64,000 nt of DNA from Hepsetus odoe (taxonomy: Eukaryota; Chordata; Actinopteri; Characiformes; Hepsetidae): contig CM029378.1 of the NCBI GenBank assembly GCA_017165825.1, positions 12,314,334-12,378,333 of the forward strand, read 5' to 3'. The notes below the pieces were generated by a model. The model saw only the letters and a list, made by a program, of their open reading frames with translations, searched no databases and was not told where the DNA came from. Positions 39,996-52,200 of this stretch are shown here, piece by piece. Each line of letters starts with the position of its first letter. Position 1 is the first letter of the stretch. A program made the position numbers and the translations under genes.

Positions 39996-40273
39996 GAAAC
40001 AGAAGAAAAAAAAACCCAAAGCCTCAGCAAGCTCTCTGGGGAGCAAGACAAGAGCAGTCTTTTTTACTTGGAGGAGAGGCCAAGAACCTGGGGAAAACAC
40101 CAAAAGAACACTGAAATAACTAAGGACCAAACTAATAAGAAAAGGCGAGATATTCATCAGAAGGAACAAAGTTTTAAAAACGGACAATAGATAATTTAGG
40201 AAGATTTAGCAGGCTTCATTCTTTGACCGTCACCTTTCTTGGAGGCAAATTAAATAGAAAGAAAAGATTGCCC

Positions 40274-40306
40274 TTCTGATAGTCAGTTTCATCTCTGCTC
40301 TTGCAG
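40274..40306 (+). promoter_or_regulatory. fscn2: splice-acceptor-like site in front of the fscn2 ATG exon
   Basis: A pyrimidine-rich run followed by CTCTTGCAG ends at 40306, 33 nt before the ATG. It would join the coding exon to an upstream non-coding exon. A possible donor partner is AAG|GTGACG at 39930/39931, giving a short 5' UTR intron. The CpG island at 34.1-34.8 kb is a more distant option. Confidence 0.4.
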
Positions 40307-40339
40307 TCGCCTTCCGCATTTGTTCAGTGGAACACGACA

Positions 40340-41159
40340 ATGCCCACAAATGGCAATAAAGCGCTGAAGCTCCAGTTTGGGCTGATTAACTATGAGAATC
40401 GCTACCTCACAGCAGAAACATTTGGATTCAAAGTGAATGCTTCAGCTCCAAGTCTCAAGAAGAAGCAGATCTGGACACTTGAACAAGATGAGAAGGATGG
40501 CCAGGTAGTATACCTACGTAGTCACCTGGGCCGTTACCTGGCCTCTGACAAAGATGGCAAAGTGAGCTGTGAGGCAGAGACACGAGAGAATGACTGCAGG
40601 TTTTTAATTGTAGCACAGTCAGATGGCCGCTGGGCCCTGCAGTCTGAGCCACACCTGCGATTCTTTGGAGGGTCAGAGGATTACCTGTCCTGCTTTGCTC
40701 AGACCATTGGTGAAGCTGAACTCTGGGCTATGCACCTGGCCCTTCACCCACAAGCAAACTTGCTAAGCGTAGCCCGCAAGCGTTATGCCCACCTGTCTGC
40801 ACCCGATGGTGAAATATCTGTGGACAGCAATATTCCATGGGGTGTTGATGCTCTACTGACTCTGGTTTATGTGGATGGCAAATACTGCCTTAAGACCAGT
40901 GACAGCCGTTTCTTAAGCAATGATGGGAAGCTATCTTTTGAAAATGGTCGAGGAACAGGATATACCCTGGAACTGAAATCTGGTAAATTAGCTTTTAAGG
41001 ACTGTGAAGGAAGGTACTTGAGTCCCATGGGGCCAACAGGCACCTTGCGTTCAGGACGCTGCTCTAAACCAGGCAAGGATGAGTTGTTTGATTTGGAGGA
41101 AAGCCATCCACAGGTGGTGTTTCAAGCCACCAATAACAGATTTGTCTCAATCCGACAAG
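40340..41159 (+). CDS. fscn2: fscn2 coding exon 1
   Basis: This 820-nt exon encodes the first 273 residues, covering the first two beta-trefoils and the start of the third. It ends CAAG with donor GTAAGT at 41160 (phase 1). A large first coding exon is typical of fascin genes. A pyrimidine tract and AG at 40305-40306 suggest the exon itself starts at 40307, with an upstream non-coding exon. Confidence 0.95.
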
Positions 41160-43636
41160 GTAAGTAATGCTGGCTCCGCTCTAGTTTTCCTACATAAATC
41201 TAAGATTAGAGCTAGTACTAAAGCAAATCTGGTTTGGCTGTGCAAGTCAGTAATAACCCAGGCTTTTTTCAAATGTTTAAAATAATTTCTTAAAGAGGCC
41301 CAGATCTTCAATATACCCTGTACCCAGTGACATGGTAGAGGTCTTTCCTTGTGTCTCTCTCTCTCTCTTTGTACCCTCATAGTAGTTTTGAATAACAGAC
41401 CTTCTGTCACAATCATCTGATACCTATTGGATAACCAAGTCTAGAAACTGCTGTGTGCCATACTGTTATTGTGATCCTGTATGCTATTTGGTGATCTGGT
41501 GGTAATTTCTATTCAAGAAGGAATCCCAGAAGGGTTTTCACTTACTCGTCTAGCCATGACTGCAGCAGTATGATAATTTTTGTTTGTGTTGTAAATCTGT
41601 CTTCTCAGTTAAAGACTGTTCACTTAGTAACCTTCAGCTTAGAAGTTTGAAGTAAAAAAAAATGTGGGTATTGCACATACATGTCCAGTGGTGAGAGAGG
41701 TATTACTATTACTATTGTCTGTATTATTATTCATGTCATATTTTAGCAAGTGTTTGTCTTTGTTAAATATGGTTTTAGCAATTTACACTCAACAACAAAA
41801 TTGTTGCTATCATATATGACATCAATCTATGGTTGAAAGAGCAGATACACCTATCCTGTGAGATGAATATGCAACGTGAGGATCCCTTAGTTAGACTGAA
41901 CAACATACTATTTCAGTGGAAAAGCATGCACTTATTTTGTGGATTAAACAGTTGATTATTCAGTTAATGATTAAAATGTATTAATCAGGTAAATAGCTTT
42001 TGGTAACTGTTAGGGTCCACCACTCAACTATCTTTTATGCCAACAAAAGTTCAGTTTCAATGTCCAGGATTCATTCCTTTTGAAAGCTTAAAGATTTTTT
42101 AAAATACCTCTTTTGTGAAACATTGCCTTCCCAGACATTCTTAACATTGATTCATAATACAATATTCTTTATGCGTCTATAACAGTAGTTTTTAGTATTT
42201 CATGTCATGGACATTATGAACAATAGATTGCCATGTACATGTCAAATGTAATGTGCTAATGTAATGCTAATGTAATGTGCTAGTTTGACTATTGTGTTTT
42301 GCCATATATTATCACATCACTTTCATTGCAGTTGAAACTATTCATGCTACTAAATTAATTACCTGAAATGAAGCTAAATAAATAATATATTTGTATAAAT
42401 ATATGCTACAACATTACATATAGAAATAACGTATCCATTAAAAATAAAGGTCTTAAATGGCTTACAAATGACCTAAATTAGCTATATGGTATGGCATGCA
42501 TTGGCTTTGGAATAGCACACATAATGTGAAGACCACTTATCATCCAACATTTCTTTCCAAACCAAATATATTAACGGCAAGTTTGGTACCTCTTTGCTGG
42601 GGCCTCAAGTTTTCTGGAAAACCATCACTCTGGATGCTGGAACATTACTATGAGGAATTGATTGAATTAAGACACAATAGTATTGCCAAACTACTCTTGC
42701 TTAATGTTTTGTTCTGAAGCATGAACTCCACTCCACCTCAGTATTCGGAGGTGCTCCAGAGAATGCTGTTCCAATGCTCCACATTCTAATGATTATACTT
42801 TTATAGATAAGCTTGGTACTGACTCTGGTGATTAGGATTATGTTCAGCTTCTCCAGAGCAACCTGTTTTATTGACAATAGTTTTCTGTGGAGATTATACA
42901 GTACTGTGCAAAAGTTTTAGGCAGGTGTGGAAAAAATGCGGTAAACAAAGAATGCTTTCAGAAATGGAAATGTTAATCATTTATTTTCATCAATCAACAA
43001 AATACAGTGAATGGACAAAAGAGAAATCTAAATCAGATCAATATTTGGTGTGACCACCCTTTTCCTTCAAAACAGCATCAATTCTTCTAGGTACACTTGC
43101 ACACAGTTTTTGAAGGAACTCGGCTGGTAGGTTGTTCCAAACATCTTGGAGAACTAACCACAGATCTTCTGTGGATGTAGGCTTCCTCACATCCTTCTGT
43201 CTCTTCATGTAATCCAGACACACTGGATGATGTTGAGATCAGGGCTCTGTGGGGGCCAGAAGAATTGATGCTGGTTTGAAGGCAAAAGGTAGCAACACCA
43301 AATATTGATTTGATTTAGATTTTTCTTTTGTTCGCTCACTTTGCATTTTGTCAATTGATAAAAATAAACAATCATTATTTATATTTCTGAAAGCATTCTT
43401 TGTTTACAGCATTTTTTTCACACCTGCCTAAAACGTTTGCACAGTACTGTATATCTATGTGTGCCAAAGTGAACTTCTGTAAAAGGCTTAGGTGTCAAAA
43501 GTAGAATTTAATCATTTGAGGGGTTGAATAAAGACTATATATATATAGTCATGTACCCTGAATGTTGCAGGGAAATCAAAAGGTAGTGCATCTCAGCTGT
43601 TGCTGAAGTTTAGGTTTATTTGTATGTTGAGATGGG

Positions 43637-43668
<32 letters not shown>

Positions 43669-44314
43669 TCTCTATTCAGTCATTTTGTTTCAGAATTAAC
43701 ATTAAGATACAGATCTGATGCTCTCATTTCCATACAAGAGAATTTTTTTCTGCTTTTGGATCTGAAAAAAACAACACTTTTCACATTAAATTGTTCATTA
43801 CAATTTCATATTAAATGTTTACACGTTAACAAAAAGCAAATGTTGCAGTTTCTTGTACTGTAAAATATTAGAAAGCTGGTGAACAAAAGGTTCTTCTCAT
43901 GATCTTGACCTTAACTGTATAATGTACTGCAACTGTCTTTTCAGCAGCACCATGCTTTATTATTTGGCCAGATGCTGCTGTTTTATATTTGCTGGCTAAG
44001 TAAACTGATATCAAACATGCTGCATATTTTGTTTTCCATCTTGACCAGGCATATAAGCTAAGGTGCTTGTTGCAGTGATAGTGTAATGTAAACCTTGCAT
44101 GCTGCAGTGGTTTCCACTGTCTCTAGCATAGTGTTCCTGGTAAGCACTTTGGGCCACCTGCAATAGATAAATTACTGGAGAAACTGATTGGCTTTGAATA
44201 TGCACTGAAGGGAAGAGAAGCTGGGTCAGTAACAGATCCCGTTCTCTCCAGTCCACTTCATACACTTACCAAATACACGCACACACACACACATGCAGAC
44301 ACACACACACACAG

Positions 44315-44351
<37 letters not shown>

Positions 44352-44485
44352 TATACACAGTTGCATTCTCACACAGCAAACCTCCACCTCCTTTTTTAGA
44401 CATGAGATAAGAGACAGGAAGAGGATGCTCATGGATACACAGTGATACATGCACATGCGCGCACACACCAAATGCCCACACACAC

Positions 44486-44556
<71 letters not shown>

Positions 44557-47500
44557 GATACAGACAGAGAGACACACAAAACAGTGGTAAGTGTGATAAA
44601 TAATTGATTGGACAGGGTCATTTCAATGATGGTGGAGTCTGCTTTCAGAAACACAAGCCTTCCGCCGCTTTTCTTTATCTAGGGACCATGCAATGAGATG
44701 GACCACAAAAGGGACGCAAATCAGAGAATCCTCAGGGAGGGCAAGTCTTCTGGGCCAACAGGCAAAAACCCAATAGGCTAAAAAAGACAATGGTGGATGT
44801 GAAAGAGTACTGCATTAGATAGGACAAGAGAGGCTACGGAGAGAAAGATCAAGTACTAATACAATGAGAAGAGACATAATGCATGCTAGGATGCTGTGGC
44901 TGGATGGCACATTGGTTTTGTGCTCATCCTTGTGTGATCATATATCAAAAGCATTTTTATCTAATTGCCATATATTATCCCCACATGGTCTAAATTGCTA
45001 TGGTCATAGTAAAATTACAATCCTTTTATTCTTATTTATGGTTCCTGATTTACCTTTCAAATGACCATCCACACAGGTATGTATCATAATGTGTGGTCAA
45101 GTATTTTTCTCTTTAAAATAATATATGGGGAAGAATGAAATATAGGTCAGGGGTATATGCCAAAAATCAGTTTAAAGGGGCAAGAACAGGACTTAATGGT
45201 GAGAGTGCCCTGCAAATAACACCACTTTTACACTTGTCACTTTCATAAGACACTCCATTTTCATACTCTTTCTAGAATGCCTATTAATCTATAAAATGCT
45301 CTATAAATGATTTACTATTTAAAACCACCTCTAATAAAAAATTACATTTATGATCCAGTACTTACTCCTTTAAAGACAGTTACAAATATTATACTTTTTG
45401 CCTGAATAATGAATTCTGAATAGCCCCAAAAATGTAATGGTGTATTTTTGCTTTTGAAATATTGACAATGAACTCACATTCTGTCTTATGAAGAATGAGG
45501 CAGTGATGCATCACCAAAATTTAGATGTTTTGGTAGTGGGAGAGAAATAGGGGAGAATGGTGCACAGCAGATGGAGTAATTGTAGCTAATGAGAAAGAAG
45601 CATCTCTCACCATCTACTGCATATTCATCCCATACAAAAAGCAATTAAGCTAAAGTAATTCTGCTAATGGATGCAGCAGTTCATTTCTCCCAGAGAGGAG
45701 CTGCATGATGAAGGGAGGCCAAGATGACTTCCGACAAGTCCTCCAATCAGCTCTGCAGGTCTGGGGTTCATTAAGCCTTGGGCTTCAGACTCTAGGATGC
45801 AACACAAGCTCAGATGATTTTGTAATCAATAATGAGAAGTGACATTGAATAGCTATTTTTTAAAACTGTTCCTCTGATCATTCAGATGACTTCACTTGGA
45901 TTGAGGATTTATTTTAGGATTAGGCTGTAGCAGGTATGGAGGAAGTGGGGGTTGGGGTGGAAAAGGTGATGGGGAGCCAGTCCAAAAGGAGAGCTTATCC
46001 CCTAAAGTAGGAAAGATGGCATGGGCTGTAGTGGGCAGATCTGTTACCATGTCCTTCAACACCTTCCAGTGCTGCTGGGGGTGTGCTAATCTGGCTGGAA
46101 AGTGAAAAAGAGAAGAGTCCAAAAAGATTAAACATGCTGCCTGTGTACACATTTATATCTGGATATTAAAAAAATATATAGCAAAAAGAAAGCTGGTTTG
46201 ACAGTTGACACTTTATTAAAGACAGTTCTTAAACTACAGGAAACAGTATCTTATGGAGTTACATTATACTCACATTTATAATTAATATCTTTAAAAATGT
46301 CTTGATATGCTAAGTTCCAAGGTGTCCAACACCAGGAACCTGCTGCCAGATAACCCCAGGCTTTTTATGACTATAAATAATTATAGTATGATTATAATTA
46401 ATATAATAATGACATTTAATTTGCTTTTTTCTTAAAAAATGTTGTGCAAAGTTACAAATAAGCTTGCTGTCCCCTGGCCCTGGGAAAGCTAAAGAAACTT
46501 ATATAGATGCATATACTGTACTATGCAATGAAATGCATATATGCAATTAAATTTACCAATGCAGTTGTGTGACCCAGCCCACATTCTCTGGTCTACTTGC
46601 CCCACTTGCAGAGTGTCTTCTGTCTGTCTTTGTTTCTCTGGGTACTGTTACATTCTCCAGAAATGGGTTAGTAAATTGAGAGGGAGTATTCTGTGATGGG
46701 CCTGAGGTCATGGTGAAGCGTGCAGGATTGAGCTCAATGGTCATCATGTTGTGGAGAAGAACTGATCAAACGACTAGATAAGGGGAGAGTCCAGTCACAG
46801 CTGGGCTCTCTATTTCTATCTGATGTGTAAAAGTAAAAGCAGAATCAGACATGAAATTGGAAAATGAAGTGTAACAGGACAAAGAAATGAAGAGCTGCAC
46901 TGAAATATTACCTGATCAAAAAGTAAAGCAAAAAGCTTTTTATGCTCCAACATGAACTTTTATTCTCTGATGTAATTAGAAAATAGCTCTTTGTTGTGAT
47001 ACAGTGTGATACAGTACTCCCGTGGTTGTTCTTCAGTGGTAACTAAGTCCAGGTGTTTCCTGTCCTGTTAAAAAGGTTTAAAATATTTACTTGATTGTAA
47101 CAGCTAGCAAGATATGCTAATTACTACTAAGATATAATAGATGACACATACCAAGAATCACACATGCAGAAATACAGCAAGCACAAGCATAACATTGTAA
47201 ATTGTGAAAAGCCATTCAATGGACACTTGCAGGTTGTGCTGATAGTTCTGAGCTTCTCTCGCAGCATGTATTTGGCTTCCTGCTGTGACCCATCAAAAAC
47301 ACAGGCATCATTTCAGCCTTTTCTTTTCTTCTCTGCTCAGGGACTAAGGTGGTAGAGTTGAAGGATTGTACATATGCCACTCAAAGCTGCTTATTGAGCC
47401 CCATGGTGGGACTTTGCATTTCTCCACAGACAGAGCATCAGGAGAGCACAGAGAAGGAGGGATGGGGAGGGGCAAGAGATGAGGAAGGGTAAGGGGGGGT

Positions 47501-50500
47501 GGGGGGTTAAGGTTCAGGATCTGGGCTGTTAAAGGATTAAGAAAGTAATCAAGGGGTATTTTTGGACACATCCACTTTAGGCCTGAGCAACTGCAATCTG
47601 TCTGGGGCATTTTGAATGATGTCATTTGTTTAATAGAATTTACAGGATAAAAGTATCGTTTAAATAATGCTTAGGATTTAATCTATCTTTAAAGTCAGTT
47701 TGAAAAGCTACAGGTTTTCCCCAAAAATGATACTTATAATTACATGATCACCCAGTATCACCACAGTCATATGTCATGTAAAAGGAAAAACTGCAATTTT
47801 GTGTTTTCTACTTTATTGCATAGTTTATTTTTATTGGAAACATTAAACATATTGGGGGGAAAAAACATTAAATGCCCCATATCATTTGAATAAGAAATAT
47901 GAAATTTTCCTAATGTGCTAAATTTAAGATGGAATTTTAATGGAATTAATGGTATTAATAATAATATTAACTGACAATATAAAAAAAGTTCATTATTTTG
48001 AGAATTAAAAAAAACTGTAATCCATTACAGTTTTTGTAATCCTCATACAACAACAACAACAATAACAATGGCAAGAACAATTCTAATAATAATCTGTTAT
48101 TGATTGTCATCAAGCAGGAAATATAATTTTATATTATAGAAATATGTAATTGACTGTACAATAAATGTTTATTATATGAAATGATCCCTGTGATAGGCTG
48201 GCGACCTGTCCGGGGTGTGTCCCCATCCTTCGCCCTGTGTGAGCTGGGATGGACTTGAGCATCCCCCCGTAACCCTAATTAGGACAAGCGGCCCAGAAAT
48301 TGACTGACTGACTATATGAAATTAAATAAGCCCAAGAGTTTGATAAATAGATTTTTTATCTTGTATCTCCATTTTGTATTCTTTTACATAATTGCTGCCA
48401 TTTACATTTAAAGCAGTCAGTCATTTTCTGCCGCTTGTCCCAAGTGGGGTCACGGGGGAGTGCTGGAGTCCATCCCAGCTCACACAGGGCGAAGGACAGG
48501 GGACACATCCTGGACAGGTTGCCAGCCCATCTCAGGGAGGAGCGTGGGCATGTTCAAAGGTACCTCAGGGCAACCTATTGGGAAGGGGTTAGAACCCCCG
48601 ATCCTCCGATCATGCGGCCAATGCCCTAACCACTAGGCCCCTACATTTAAAGTGAAAGTGACAACCCTTGTCATTGCGAGGTCACAGCACTGCACACCAT
48701 GAACCACAACAAAACTGGACCTCTGCTTTTAACCCATGCACACAAATACCGTGCAGCAGTGGGCAGCTATTGAAAGTGCCCGGGGAGCAGTGACGGGGAT
48801 GGTACCTTGCTCAGGGGTACCTCAGGGCAGCTTACTTGTGAGGGAATCGAACCCACAATCTTCCGATGCAGGGCCAACTCCCTAACCACTAGGCCACCGC
48901 TGCCCCAATTTAAAGCAACTTAGTAAAAATACTTTCAGTACAATCCTGTTCCATTAATGTACTGTGAAATGTTTGTTTTTTTTTGTGACAGAAGTTTAAA
49001 TAGCCAGTTATGTAATGCTTTGTTGAGTTATAAAGCATTGTTTAATTCCATTGTCTCCAATTTAGCTTGAATTAGAGCTGTGCTTCATCGTTTTGGATCA
49101 TGTTATCTGCAGAATGGGGAAAATCCATATAATTGAACAATGACTCACCAGTGTTTACTTCTATTCCATGTATGTAAGCATAAAAAATATTGTAATTTGT
49201 GTTTTCAGCATTATAAAACAAATTTTGACAAAATCCTGTCTGTCCTGTTCCATTTAAGAGAATTAAATTGCACAGAACATTAAGAATGATTTTTTTTAAA
49301 TTCATTTTATTGCTGTAAATTATACTCAATTGGAATGTATAATGAGCAAAGGCTCTGAATAAAAGAACATGCAAGCACAAGTTCCACATGAAGTCACACT
49401 TGTCAGTGCATTAAATTTATAAATGTTACTGGCACAATCTTAGGGTTAACTGGCATGGAAACACTGCAGGATGCAGCATGGCCTCTACATCTGCCATGGT
49501 CAGAAGTGCCATATATAAAGGTTTATGGAAAAAGTCAACACAGCTTGAATAGTTACAACAAATGGATACATTAGGTAATGCCTTAGTCAGGGAGCATATT
49601 TCAAAGCAGACATTTCAGGTCCCCAGTGTAACTGTGTGTCAAAGGGGGTACGTCCAAATATGAACAATGTTAAAATGTCACTTTAACCTTTCAATAAATG
49701 GTTCTTCAAAGCCCCCATTTGAAATGAATTGTGTGGTGTGAATATCTTTTAATTTTGAAGATTACTCGCTGTATTTTTTCATACCAAATTCAGTACTGAT
49801 GCAGAATCTCAGCACTCAGATGCAGGTTAATGCTAAAGCTTCATACAGCATCCTCACAATTAAACACTGAGTTGGTCAAAAATCAGTATGTGTGAAAGAA
49901 ACACTTGTAAAGTTTTTGTCTCTCTTTAGGGGTGAGTATCTCAGCTAATCAGGATGATGAAACAGATATGGAGACGTTTCAAATGGAGATTGATAAAGAC
50001 AGCAAAAAGTGTAAGTTCAGGACAAATGAAGGCAACTACTGGACGCTTGTAACTCATGGAGGCATCCAGTCCACAGCCACTGAAGCGTAAGTAAGAAAAC
50101 TAAGTTACTGTAAGTGGTCTATCATTATGCATATCACCTAAACCTAAAATTTTCCATCTAAATATCAATAGATCACTGATTCTTTCTCTTCCATCTGCAT
50201 AGAGGTGCCAACACCATGTTTGACATTGTGTGGCTTGGACAAAGGGTGGCACTGCGAGCTAGTAATGGTAAATATGTGTGTACCAAAAAGAATGGACAGC
50301 TTGCTGCAGTCAGCGACTCGATAGGTGAGTGCTGGTGTTCAGTTGTATGTCAAATGAATGTGGTCCAATATGTTCAGTTTCCACGCATATAATGAATGTG
50401 TTTATCTTACAGTTGTAAGCCCATGTTCTGTAGTACAGGGGTGTGCTGTATTATCCACAAAGGCTACAGGTATAGCAAAGCAAGATCTTACACAGTCAGT

Positions 50501-51323
50501 TGTTTGAACATTAAGACTAGTAGTTTAATCAGGCAGAATCAAGTGTGCTGCTGCTTGTTTGGAACAAAAACATACAGGTGCACCAGCACTTTGCATATAA
50601 GATTAGACATCCATGCATTAATGGAGGAATATGCTTTTATTACTCCTACATTAAAAGTTCATCCTTTTCACAGGGGAGGATGAGAAACTGATTCTGAAGC
50701 TGATCAACAGGCCCATCTTGATCTTGCGAGGGGAGAATGGATATGTGTGCCACCATAAGAACTCAAACACATTGGATGCCAACCGCTCAGTTTATGATAT
50801 CTTCACTCTTCAGTTTAGTGATGGAGCATATCATATTAAAGGTAATTTTTATTTGGCTATACAAGAACTGTTTATTGTGTTGTTGTTTTAATCTTACATG
50901 CACTTACACTTACCTTTGTCTTAGAGTAAATTGCTTTAGGATCCAACATTTAATGTCCTTTACAATTTTGATTTAAGCTCTGCACAAACCGCTTCTAAAA
51001 TTGAAACTTGTTTTTTAACAGTATATTGGTGCAGTTTGTCAGATGGTCAAGTTCTACTAGGTTTCTTTCCTGTCAAAGCAGTTTTTAGGTTGTCTAATCA
51101 ATATGACTGTTCTACAGGTGCAGGGGGAAGGTTCTGGTATGTGTCCAACAATGGTTTGGTGTGCTCTGATGGAGATACACCTGAAGACTTCTGCTTTGAG
51201 TTCTTGGAACATGGTCGAATTGGAATAAGGGGAAAGAATGGGATGTATCTGCGTGGAGACCAGGGGGGCACACTTAAAAGTGATGGAAGGAATGCAGATA
51301 GTTCATCTCTCTGGGAATATTGA
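40340..51323 (+). CDS. fscn2: fascin-2 (retinal fascin), complete spliced CDS
   Basis: Fascin-2 cross-links parallel actin filaments in photoreceptors and hair-cell stereocilia. Coding exons are 40340-41159, 49930-50086, 50203-50324, 50674-50841 and 51118-51323. All have GT-AG junctions and compatible phases, giving 490 residues (human FSCN2 is 492). Family knowledge divides it into four beta-trefoil domains of about 120 residues each. The start MPTNG, the segment FGFKVNASAPSLKKKQ (Ser38 matches the fascin-1 Ser39 PKC site), DELFDLEESHPQVVF and the C-terminal LWEY are diagnostic. Residues such as MPTNG and CHH favour fascin-2 over fascin-1. The ATG at 40340 fits the family N-terminus; an in-frame upstream extension without ATG lies next to a splice-acceptor-like site and was not used. 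Intron 1 is 8.8 kb and rich in repeats. The 3' UTR probably ends after AATAAA at 52174. I cannot say whether this is the fscn2a or fscn2b paralogue. Confidence 0.96.
42897..43451. mobile_element. long-TIR Tc1/mariner-like foldback element
   Basis: Two inverted arms of about 155 bp (42897-43052 and 43297-43451), both starting TACAGTACTGTGCAAA and both reading inward to AATCAATATTTGGTGT-like sequence. TA target duplication at both ends. The centre looks like reverse-strand transposon sequence without an open frame. It lies in fscn2 intron 1. Confidence 0.8.
43636..43672. repeat. (TC)n microsatellite
   Basis: Short TC tract in fscn2 intron 1. Confidence 0.9.
44275..44555. repeat. (CA)n microsatellite cluster
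   Basis: Two CA arrays (about 44275-44360 and 44475-44555) flanking a unique 110 bp segment. Confidence 0.93.
48181..48312 (+). mobile_element. L2-like LINE tail (forward copy)
   Basis: GATAGGCTGGCGACCTGTCC, CCTTCGCCCTGTGTGAGCTG and GGACAAGCGGCCCAGAAATT, the shared 3' tail. It forms an inverted pair with the copy at 48.4 kb. Confidence 0.75.
48415..48641 (-). mobile_element. L2-like tail joined to SINE head (reverse copy)
   Basis: The reverse complement of the tail above (TTTTCTGCCGCTTGTCCC, GTCCATCCCAGCTCACACAG) runs into a tRNA-like SINE head ending CCCTAACCACTAGGCCCC. This composite suggests that the SINE mobilises with an L2-type tail. Confidence 0.7.
48650..48906 (-). mobile_element. 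tRNA-derived SINE (GGCCTAGTGGTTAGGGAG family), reverse copy
   Basis: Reverse complement of the family at 14.2 and 31.05 kb: GGAATCGAACCCACAATCTT (B box) and CACTAGGCCACCGCTGCCCC at the right end. Near full length. Confidence 0.85.
49930..50086 (+). CDS. fscn2: fscn2 coding exon 2
   Basis: 157-nt exon after acceptor TCTCTTTAG and before donor GTAAGT. It continues the reading as RQG-VSISANQDDETD..., matching the fascin SANQD motif in the third beta-trefoil. It ends GGIQSTATEA. Confidence 0.95.
50203..50324 (+). CDS. fscn2: fscn2 coding exon 3
   Basis: 122-nt exon with acceptor CTGCATAG and donor GTGAGT. It encodes GANTMFDIVW through the conserved ASNGKYVCTKKNGQLAA segment of fascins. Confidence 0.95.
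50674..50841 (+). CDS. fscn2: fscn2 coding exon 4
   Basis: 168-nt exon with acceptor TTTTCACAG and donor GTAATT. It encodes LKLINRPILILRGENGYVCHH and NTLDANRSVYDIF, spanning the third to fourth beta-trefoil. Confidence 0.95.
51118..51323 (+). CDS. fscn2: fscn2 coding exon 5 with stop
   Basis: 206-nt terminal coding part after acceptor TTCTACAG. It encodes GGRFWY...CSDGDTPEDFCFEF and ends with the fascin hallmark SLWEY, then TGA at 51321. Confidence 0.95.
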
Positions 51324-52200
51324 CATCTAGTGGACATTCTGGAGACTTTCATCCTCCTGCCACTGAAACCTTTGGACATACTGTGGAAGCACTGGAGGTT
51401 GTGATGTGTCTATGTGGTGTATGGATGTAAATCAAGCAGCAGTTATGTGGGTAAAAAATAGATTTTTTCCTTTCCAGTCAGCTTTAGTTCTTGGGTCAGT
51501 ATTCTGAATTACCCATAGGCTGAAGACTGTTTTCACAAATTTTTGACTTTTGACAAATTGTGATATACCCTAAATTATGACTTGAAGTTTCCTTTTATAT
51601 TAGACATTATTTCTTAGGTCTTTAATCCTTTAAGCTCATAATGTACCCTTCATTAACACATATACTTACTTATACCTGTGTAATTCACCCTTTTGGGTTT
51701 GTTTAGTATTACTTAACAATCTCTCCTTAAAAGCATCATTTTGTTACACTACACAATCTTACTGGAACCCACAGCCACTATGGTTTTCAGCCATTGGGCC
51801 TTAAGAGAAATCTTTAACTGTTTTCTGTCTGTTCTCCTACCATGATTTTATTTGCCTTTCTCCCTTTTCATTCTTGCCAATATGAAAAGATTTTAAAAAA
51901 CAAGTGTTAAGTCCAGTGTTACACAGGGCTGCCTTTGATATATATGTTGAGAGAGAGTAATCATGTGTGGCACTTGCATTTAAAAAAGGTTTCTTTAGGG
52001 GGTTGTCATTATTTCTACTACAAATGAAGCCCCAACATGCTCAAATTGCAACAGAACAGAAGAAACTAATTAACCATAGAAACCATTTTCTCACAATTCC
52101 GCAACAAAGTGTTTTTGTTCGAGTTCCAGAATTATGGAATTTGTCGTTCTGTTTTCCCCTCTGTTTTCAAAGCAATAAAATAAAACAAAGCATATCTGTC
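51324..52200 (+). other. fscn2: fscn2 3' UTR (inferred)
   Basis: Non-coding AT-rich sequence between the fscn2 stop and the AATAAA hexamer at 52174-52179. The end is inferred from this hexamer. No other coding signal is seen. Confidence 0.5.

Larger units (their letters stand above)
41160..49929 (+). other. fscn2: fscn2 intron 1
   Basis: 8.8 kb intron between phase-compatible exons. It carries the long-TIR element at 42.9 kb, the CA cluster at 44.3 kb, three SINE/L2 insertions at 48.2-48.9 kb, and weak minus-strand frames at 45.9-47.6 kb. Confidence 0.9.

Noticed and set aside
40301..40339. Thirteen-residue in-frame extension before the fscn2 ATG
   Set aside because: It has no ATG, overlaps a splice-acceptor-like site, and the family N-terminus starts at MPTNG (40340).
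51036..51117. Extended reading frame upstream of fscn2 exon 5
   Set aside because: It is intron read-through before the acceptor at 51117; fascin homology starts at GAGGRFWY.
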